Positions 57,900 through 64,000 of a stretch of 64,000 nucleotides of DNA are shown one piece after another. The notes below the pieces were generated by a model. The model was not told where the DNA came from and made no database searches. It worked only from the letters and a program-made list of their open reading frames with translations. The stretch is taken from the NCBI GenBank assembly GCA_039621445.1, contig CP154955.1:39502426-39566425 (forward strand), given 5' to 3'. The position numbers and the translations under genes are program-made. Source of the DNA: Euglena gracilis (lineage: Eukaryota; Euglenida; Euglenophyceae; Euglenales). The first letter of the stretch is position 1. Each line of letters starts with the position of its first letter.

Positions 57900-58540
57900 A
57901 TATTGCATTTTTTTTCTGGCTGAAGCCTTTAGATTAGCCAATGGCTTCTGGCCATTTTGCAAATTTTGATCATTTTTATAGCTATTGTGCAAGTGGACCA
58001 AAAACAGTTTTATTTGGTCATCCCCCCTGTTTGCAGTGGTTATAGATGGAGTGGATTTCGCATTTTTTTTAATACATTTTTGTCCATTTTTTGTGATTTT
58101 ATTCCATACTTCCAACTCTTGCGCCTTTTTCTGGATCTTCATTGCATTATTTGCTCATTTTACAATTATCCTATCACTTTCTCCTACATTAACTCATCTT
58201 TGGCAGCTGCCCACTATTAACTTGTTGAAACAGTTGATTGGCTTGTTGTCCCAGTCGGTCTGGTCGGCCCAGCTGGGACCCCTCCACAAGGGGGTCTAAG
58301 TGAGAACGATAGACCTCTTTTGACCGTCGTCCAAAGCGTCGAGAAGGCACTCTTTTGGCTTTGATTGTCGACCCTGCTCGATCACCAGAACGGCCGTTCG
58401 CATCCCTGAGGGCGGTCTTTTAGGAGTGGTTCTTAACAGAAAGAAAGACCCTGCCCTTTGAGGATTGCCATGGACCACGCCCACGCCCACCAGGGGGGGC
58501 AGGTAGAAACGTGCGCAACAACACCGCTGCCCAACACCAC
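57900..58540. other. No gene recognised
   Basis: AT-rich sequence, then a modest GC-rich stretch. 58550-58610 has a weak match to the HSAAK block (minus LLPAAKRSRAPHRA). Confidence 0.35.
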
Positions 58541-59462
58541 TGCCCGGTGGGGGGCCCGGGACCGCTTTGCAGCAGGCAAAAGGTTGGAGGACGTGGCGGA
58601 TGCAGTCGCCCGGGGCAAACCGCAGTGTAACAGCCAGCCCTTCTCCTCTCCTTGCGCTAACACCACTCAGCAAACAGGGGGTGGTCGACATATGGGAGGA
58701 ACCCGAAGCACCACTCGTCAGCCCCCCCCCCCAATCCCGATTCCTGACGGACCGGCTGAGGCTTCTGGACCCTTCCCCAAATGGTAAAAAAAAAAAAGCC
58801 TGGGATATTCACAACTGCGGCACTCCACGTCAGCTTACTTGGGGGGGCGTCCCTGCATTAATTGGTCAAATATGGAATGGGTTACATTTTGAGTGGGGTG
58901 GGGGGTGGGAAGGTCCGTTCTTCTCATAAAACAAAAAAGGAGAAAATTCAATGGACATTTGCAGGATTTGTAATTTGCAGGAGCCTGAGAGCAGCACCAC
59001 TGCATGGCTCAACTGCAGGGAAACTTTTTGCAATAAATATGAGACCCAACCGTCGAAAAACGGAGGGCCTGTAGAACAAGAGCAATAGACAGAGATGGGC
59101 AAGGTCATCGATCCTGCTCAACTGTGGCAAAACCAACCACCTAAAATAGCACTCTGGATGTTTGAAATCCCAGGTCTCACTTGGGGGGGGGGGCAACAGA
59201 GGGCAAACCTCCCTCATCCATTCCCATCCACTCTGCAAGAGCTGAGCGCTGAGGCGCCGAAAAACGTCATGACCCAAGCATCGCAACTGAAACCCCGGGT
59301 TGGTGCGGGGGGGCACCCCCACCCGCGGGGTTTCCGCCCAGCTGCTCGCAGCGCCATGCCACATGGGCTGCTGTGTCCCCCAGGACGCAGCAGCCCCCGA
59401 TGCAGCCGCCACGGCGGGAAACACGCTGCCCCCAATGGAGGCAGCGGAGGAGGGAGGGGGGA

Positions 59463-59513
59463 AGGTATCCGAACCGGAGGGGCGGAGGGCCCCTGGGGCG
59501 ATAGGGCAGCGAG
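59463..59513. repeat. Recurrent hairpin block (11), weak stem
   Basis: GGTATCCGAACCGG, a partial GGGGC/GCCCC stem, then GGCGATAGGGCAGCG. Confidence 0.45.
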
Positions 59514-59599
59514 GACCCAGGGCAGCCCTGGGATGGGGGGGATGGTGGGGGACGCCTTGGTGAGCAGTGCGCGGGGCTGGAGGGGGGGTTAGGCGGCAC

Positions 59600-60255
59600 G
59601 GCCTGTTGCAGGAAGGGCGCAAAGGGCTTCGTAGCTCTGGGGACCAGCTCCTCAAATAGCACCCAATTCTTTTAGGACCCCCATACTTTATATTTGGGGG
59701 GTCTTCAAGGTCGGCAGGGGGCCTAATTTTTTTTAAAAAAATAAAAAAATGGGGAAACAGCATTCAACGTTGGGGGACAATTATTCTTTTGTGCGCCTTA
59801 TATTTTCACCCAAAATGCGCAATTTTCGATCGAAATGGGTCATTCCTGATGGAAAAACTGCAACATCCGACCAATACCTTTCTGGCTTGCCCTGATGTCC
59901 CCCCCCTGGATCGGGAGTTTTCTCAAGCGGAGTGGACCGCTTGTTGAAAAGGAGCCTGGTTCATACCCGTGCACATTACAGATGTGGGGGATATTATGAG
60001 GAAGAAAAATGTACGGCTTGAAATTTAAAACCCACCAAGCTGCGGATCCCCCTGGGGCAGTGTGGCTGGGAGCTGCTGGCTGGAACCTCCCCAGGGGAAG
60101 GGAGGAGGGGAGGAAGGGAGGGGCTTCCGGAGTGGAAAGAAGCTCGGCGGACACTCACGGCCCCGTGCCAGGCCCCCCGGCACGGCAAAGCAAAGCGGGG
60201 GTGGCACAATTTACAGGCGGCTCGAAACTGCGGATGGCCGAACCGGCAGCTGGGG
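59600..60255. other. No gene recognised between unit C blocks and copy D stop
   Basis: GC-rich 60050-60240 is open in several frames but matches nothing else in the window. Confidence 0.35.
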
Positions 60256-60269
60256 CGCTGGAGGAGGCG

Positions 60270-60310
60270 TCAGACGCTCCAGCGGCGGCGGGGAGGCTTC
60301 GGCCAGGCAC
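60270..60310 (-). CDS. Copy D last exon
   Basis: After an AACAG acceptor: GAWPKPPRRRWSV and TGA at 60270-60272. Confidence 0.6.
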
Positions 60311-62815
60311 CTGTTCAGGCTGTGGGCTGACAGGGGGGACAGGGGGGATAAGGGGGCTGCCTGTGGGGAGGGATAACCTTAAAGACGTAGCCCAAAAACT
60401 AAATAAAAAAACAAACCCCGTGCAAAACCATGTCAAGCGGGAATTCATAAAAACGTGGCACGCCAGAATTCGCACCATACTCATCCCCCCAATTGTCCAC
60501 CCATTTGGCTTGATCTGCCGAAAGGGGGTTTAATAAATGTCTGTGGGGGGTTTTAGCGCTTATGTGCAAAGTAACGAGGAAGGCTGCCCCCTGAACCTCT
60601 TCCCTGCTTTCCCCCCGTGGAACTGCAGCTACCCCAAACCAGGACTCACCAGCCTCCCTCTTCTTGCCTCCCTCCAATCCTGATCCCCTCGAAGCCCCCT
60701 GTGACTTTGTGCCAGACGTGTTGCGTTTAAACAGAGCCCTGGTTCGGGCCAGCTGTCGGACAAGGTGGCCTCGCCCTCGCAAGGGTCAAAGCCAGGGCCA
60801 AGAAGCACTACCGTGGTTTGGTTCCAGCCCGATCCCGACCCCTTCGCGCAGACCTCACTCGCCGCTTCACAAAGAAAACAAAGGGGGAAAGAGCCAAGGT
60901 CAGAATGCAATTCAAACAGCTTTCGGTCATTAACATGGGGGATCTGCAGGAGGGAACTTTCAGAATCCCCGCCAAACACATAAAAATATATATATAAAAA
61001 ATACATAATAAAAAAAAAACAGGCAGGGCAATTTTGCAAGGCAACCATATTTGACAATAACTTGAAAAAAAATACTGCAGCTACGCTGTGGTTCCAAAAG
61101 AGCAGTCCGCCGGGCCCTGACCAAGGCCGCTGTCGGAGCCGACGGACGAGGCGGCAGAGGAGCCCACAGAGGATTCGGGGGGGCTGCGCGGCGGGGACAG
61201 AGGGCCGGCGGTGGGGGCGGGGTGGGGCTTCGCCGTGCGGGTCAGCCGCTCGTCCGCGGATTCCGCGAACTTGACGTCCAGCGGGGGCCGGGCCGGCCTT
61301 CGGCAACAGTGCCCCTCCACCGGCACTGCCACAAAGGAGGGGATCCTCCTTTTTGTGGTCTTTGAAAGAGTGGCCTGGGACAAGCCATGCAACCCCACCC
61401 CAAATGAACAACTGCAAAGACATGCGTAATTTTGGAGTCCACACTTCCCACGACGTTTGAGACCAGGCATTCCAAGCAGGGGTTTTTTTTTAAGACCGGG
61501 GGGGTGGGGGGACCCCCCCCCGGTCTTAAAAAAAACCCCCTGCTTGGAATGCCTGGTCTCACCCACCCACTCACCCACCCACCCACTTTTCCCCGAAAAT
61601 GGCCAAAAATCGCAAAAATGCCAAAAATACCACCTTTTTCAAAAAAATTTCAGCGCCTTGGCCGCCGAAAAGTATATCCCACCCCCCTCAGGGGGACCCC
61701 CCCGGGGGGGGGGGCTCGGCCGGACCAACCCTCCCCCCCCCCGGAGTCTACAGCTAAATAAAAAAAAAACCCTGATTCCAAGAGAGTTTCCTGCCCTTTT
61801 CTACTGCTTGACTTTCAGCAGCTGGGCGGCCCGGGGCAGCATGCCGGTCTCCATGAGGCGGTAGTGCATCGCCTCCTTGGCGGCGCAGGCGGCGTGGAGG
61901 GTGGCGAAGTGGACGAGGGCGGCCCCCTTACTGGCGCCAGAGTAGCGGTGGCGGACCAGCTTCAGCCACTGGATGGGGCCGAACGCCCCGAAGAGCGCCG
62001 CCACGTCCTGCTCCGCGTAGAACGGCGGCAGGTTGGCCACGTACAGCCTGGCCGCTGGCCCCGGGGTTCTCAGGTGGGGAAAGAGATGGGCAGTTGGGAG
62101 GGTTATTCGGGCGATGACTCCTTTTTTCTCATTAAACAATGAACCAAGGAACTGAAGGTTCCAAACCTGAAGCTTGAAACCCTGAACACCGTGGAACCCA
62201 CCGCCAAAGCGCCAAGTTGGTGGTTTCCCAAGCCACTGGGTTGTAAGTTGACTTCTTCGGCCACACGCCAAGCCAGGGCGGGAGATGGGGCGTTGTGGAT
62301 GCCCTTGTCCTTGTTACGCTTTGCCAACGCGACGCTGAGGACGCTGCCCTGGAAGCAGAGGCCGTGCAGCCGTGCGACGGCGGTCGGGACCAGGCGGAGG
62401 GCAGGAGGGCACCGAGCGGGCGTGTGCGCCGAAGTGTCTGGGGGTCTGGGCCAGACAGGGATGAGATACCTCCATGTCTGACAGCGCGCAGGGTGTAAGA
62501 TCATTCGCACAAAAACAGTCCTGTGCGGGGTATCAAAATGAGGGGGGGGGGCTGGACCCCCCTCCCCCCCCCTGGGTGGAGAATTTTCTGACTCCCCTCC
62601 ACCATGCAAAACCAACGTTCATCTAATACCCTGGTGTCGCGGCCAAACACAAAACGGCCCCATCAACAGGCGGTTCAATGAGCCCCGTCTCGAATTGACA
62701 AACATCAGTGCGAGCGCTGTTCAGCATTTCATTGACCCCCGCCTGCCCTGGGCCATCGCCGGCGCGACGTACTCCACAAACCCCACCGGCAGGCGCAGGG
62801 AGCCGCCGGCCGGCC
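60270..62815 (-). CDS. RRM gene copy D: diverged copy, 5' end beyond the window
   Basis: Exons right to left: RRM1b 62747-62800, RRM1c about 62275-62390, RRM2 61831-62054, KFAE/Ser-rich 61116-61297, SDP-like about 60765-60795, last exon 60270-60310. RRM1a is not found before 64000. RRM1b is GFVEYVAPAMAQ (others QYVDPSMA). RRM1c reads [20 protein letters not shown], with helix 2 changed. RRM2 is nearly identical to copy C. The tail is changed (LTRTAKPHPAP...[16 protein letters not shown]). The last exon is short: GAWPKPPRRRWSV and TGA. The GTCAG acceptor of RRM1c is replaced by CCGAC, so this copy may splice differently or be a pseudogene. Confidence 0.75.
61116..61297 (-). CDS. Copy D exon: [12 protein letters not shown] and tail
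   Basis: [20 protein letters not shown], a distinct Pro-rich linker, [16 protein letters not shown]. Ends TCAGG|GC. Confidence 0.78.
61458..61560. repeat. Near-perfect palindrome, arms about 47 bp
   Basis: GAGACCAGGCATTCCAAG and onward is mirrored by CTTGGAATGCCTGGTCTC with one mismatch across the arms and a spacer of about 8 bp. Confidence 0.9.
61476..61774 (+). mobile_element. hAT-like element, 299 bp, perfect 8-bp TSD, in copy D intron
   Basis: ATTCCAAG at 61468-61475 and 61775-61782. The left end is CAGGGGTTTTTTTTT and the right end AAAAACCCTG. Near the left end it contains an inverted copy of its own left terminus plus 18 bp of host flank, making a large palindrome (61458-61560). Confidence 0.8.
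61831..62054 (-). CDS. Copy D exon: RRM2
   Basis: [20 protein letters not shown] to METGMLPR; acceptor GGGGCCAG. Confidence 0.83.
62275..62390 (-). CDS. Copy D exon: RRM1c, diverged
   Basis: [20 protein letters not shown] then AKRNKDKGIHNAPS. There is no AG at the shared acceptor position. Confidence 0.65.
62747..62800 (-). CDS. Copy D exon: RRM1b
   Basis: LPVGFVEYVAPAMAQ with a CAGG|GCAGGC donor. Confidence 0.75.
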
Positions 62816-62819
62816 AATC

Positions 62820-63260
62820 GTGCACTGACGCCTGTAGGCAGCCCACGTGCAAAGCAGGGCACAGGGCCTCAGACAGGGGGGGGGGCAAGTGTGATGGAAG
62901 GAGGAGGGGAGGGCCAAAGTTATGGGCCGGGTTCAATATGAGGGCAGGAGGGGGGGATGGGTCGGACCCCACTCCGGGCCAGCAACGGGTGGGTGAGGGG
63001 ACACCCCCCCCCTCCTGTACAGTGGCGCGGTCGGGTGATGGCCGGGGGCTCCTGGGCCGGAGGCCCGGGTTGTGGGCTTCGGCATGAAGCACCGAACTTT
63101 TTTTGGGAAACGCCCCCAGCCCCCCCCCCCCCCCCCCAGGGGGTCCCATGCCAGGCTGGGTCGGTGGGGACTCCCCCCCTGGGGGTCTTAAAAAGAAGTC
63201 GGATCGCCACCAGTTGCTGGTTAAATTGTGTAGCAGGTGAGACATAGAGCCTGATTTACG
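62820..63260. other. Copy D 5' intron, no gene seen
   Basis: C/G-run rich, probably part of the intron between RRM1a (off window) and RRM1b. Confidence 0.4.
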
Positions 63261-63267
63261 TTAAGAC

Positions 63268-63639
63268 CATACCATTGCTTAGCGACCCCCCCGGGGGGAG
63301 GGGGGGTCACTTTCCACTCCGAAAAACCCAGTCAGTCACTTGTTTCGGCCAAGCCAGTCAGGCACTTTACCCCCCCGGGGGGGGGTCGGCCACTCAGGAA
63401 ACCAGTCATTTTTTGGCCTTTCAAGGTCATTTTTTGGCCTTTCAAGGCCATTTTTGGCCAAAATTTTCTCCGGCGCCTTCGGCGCCGGTTGGCCACTCAG
63501 CCACTTTTCGGTGATTTCTGGCCTACCCCACCCCCGGGGGGAGGGGGGTCACGGCCAAAAAACCAGTCAGTCACTCTGAAAAAACCAATCAGTCACCCCC
63601 CAGGGGGGGGGGGTGGGACAGGTGTTAAGCAATGGTCTG
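63268..63639 (+). mobile_element. hAT-like element, 372 bp, perfect 8-bp TSD
   Basis: GTTAAGAC at 63260-63267 and 63640-63647. Ends CATACCATTGCTTAG and, reverse complemented, CAGACCATTGCTTAA. Close relative of 37984-38337. Confidence 0.85.
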
Positions 63640-63649
63640 GTTAAGACTC

Positions 63650-64000
63650 TGTGGCACCCATGGCAACAAAAATTAAGTCCATTCGTGCAATAGCCAAAGC
63701 AGACCGATTTCACAAACGCACAAATGGACCAATTGAAACCCAACCAACAGCCTCCTGTGCCAGGAGTTGTAATTTAAATGCCGTGAAACTGTCCTCTTCC
63801 CACTGTTATATCCTTGCAATGTTGGACCTCTCCTCACAAATGTGTTCTGTTTCGGAGGGTTTAGAAAGACGGACAGGGCTTTTTAGGAAACAATTACACT
63901 TCCCCCCCACCTGCCGGGCACTTCCCCCCCCCCCGCGTCCCCCCCCCCCCCTCACATGCAAACTTACCCCCGTGAGGTTGGCCATCTGGTCTTCCTTTTA
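63650..64000. other. No gene recognised
   Basis: Unremarkable sequence with C runs near 63930. Confidence 0.4.

Overview
The window reads as eukaryotic nuclear DNA, most likely from a protist or alga. Coding signal comes in short GC-rich exons separated by long introns full of G/C runs, microsatellites and short inverted-repeat transposons. There is no bacterial operon layout, rRNA, tRNA or CRISPR array that I can recognise. Every recognisable exon lies on the minus strand. Head-to-tail gene copies in one orientation and GC-AG introns would suit a dinoflagellate-like genome, but no diagnostic marker is present and I leave the lineage open.

The recognisable content is a tandem array of four copies (A-D) of one gene for a two-RRM RNA-binding protein. 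Its RRM2 end resembles the ELAV/CELF/RBMS style. Copy A lies at 1-3463 (3' end cut by the window), B at 19904-24395, C at 46272-50530, and D at 60270 to about 62800 (5' end beyond the window). Each copy is transcribed right to left: RRM1 over three exons, RRM2 over two, then an acidic Ser/Ala-rich tail, a small '[10 protein letters not shown]' exon and a last exon ending PPRRRWS plus stop. Joining across all four copies supports an in-frame intron with a GC donor inside RRM1.

Between the RRM genes lies a second set of short blocks of unknown function, in the same order in each interval (about 7.2-19.5, 26.7-35.4, 36.0-45.9 and 56-60 kb). The 29.0-35.4 and 36.0-43.5 kb blocks are a diverged tandem duplication of each other. 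These blocks may be 5' exons of the RRM genes or a second gene; I cannot decide which.

The whole region is heavily colonised by non-autonomous inverted-repeat elements, several with perfect 8-bp target duplications (hAT-like). Others have termini made of C/G runs. Two elements of one family sit inside RRM coding exons: a 366-bp element splits RRM1 of copy A and an 830-bp element splits the Ser-rich exon of copy B. The copy A element carries a GT...AG pair that would restore the reading frame, which is what an introner (transposon-born intron) would look like.

Much of the rest is simple repeats: (GT)n, (CATA)n, (TCAG)n and a 600-bp trinucleotide mosaic. Long translated stretches there are low-complexity artefacts. 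No transposase, reverse transcriptase or other autonomous element gene was seen.
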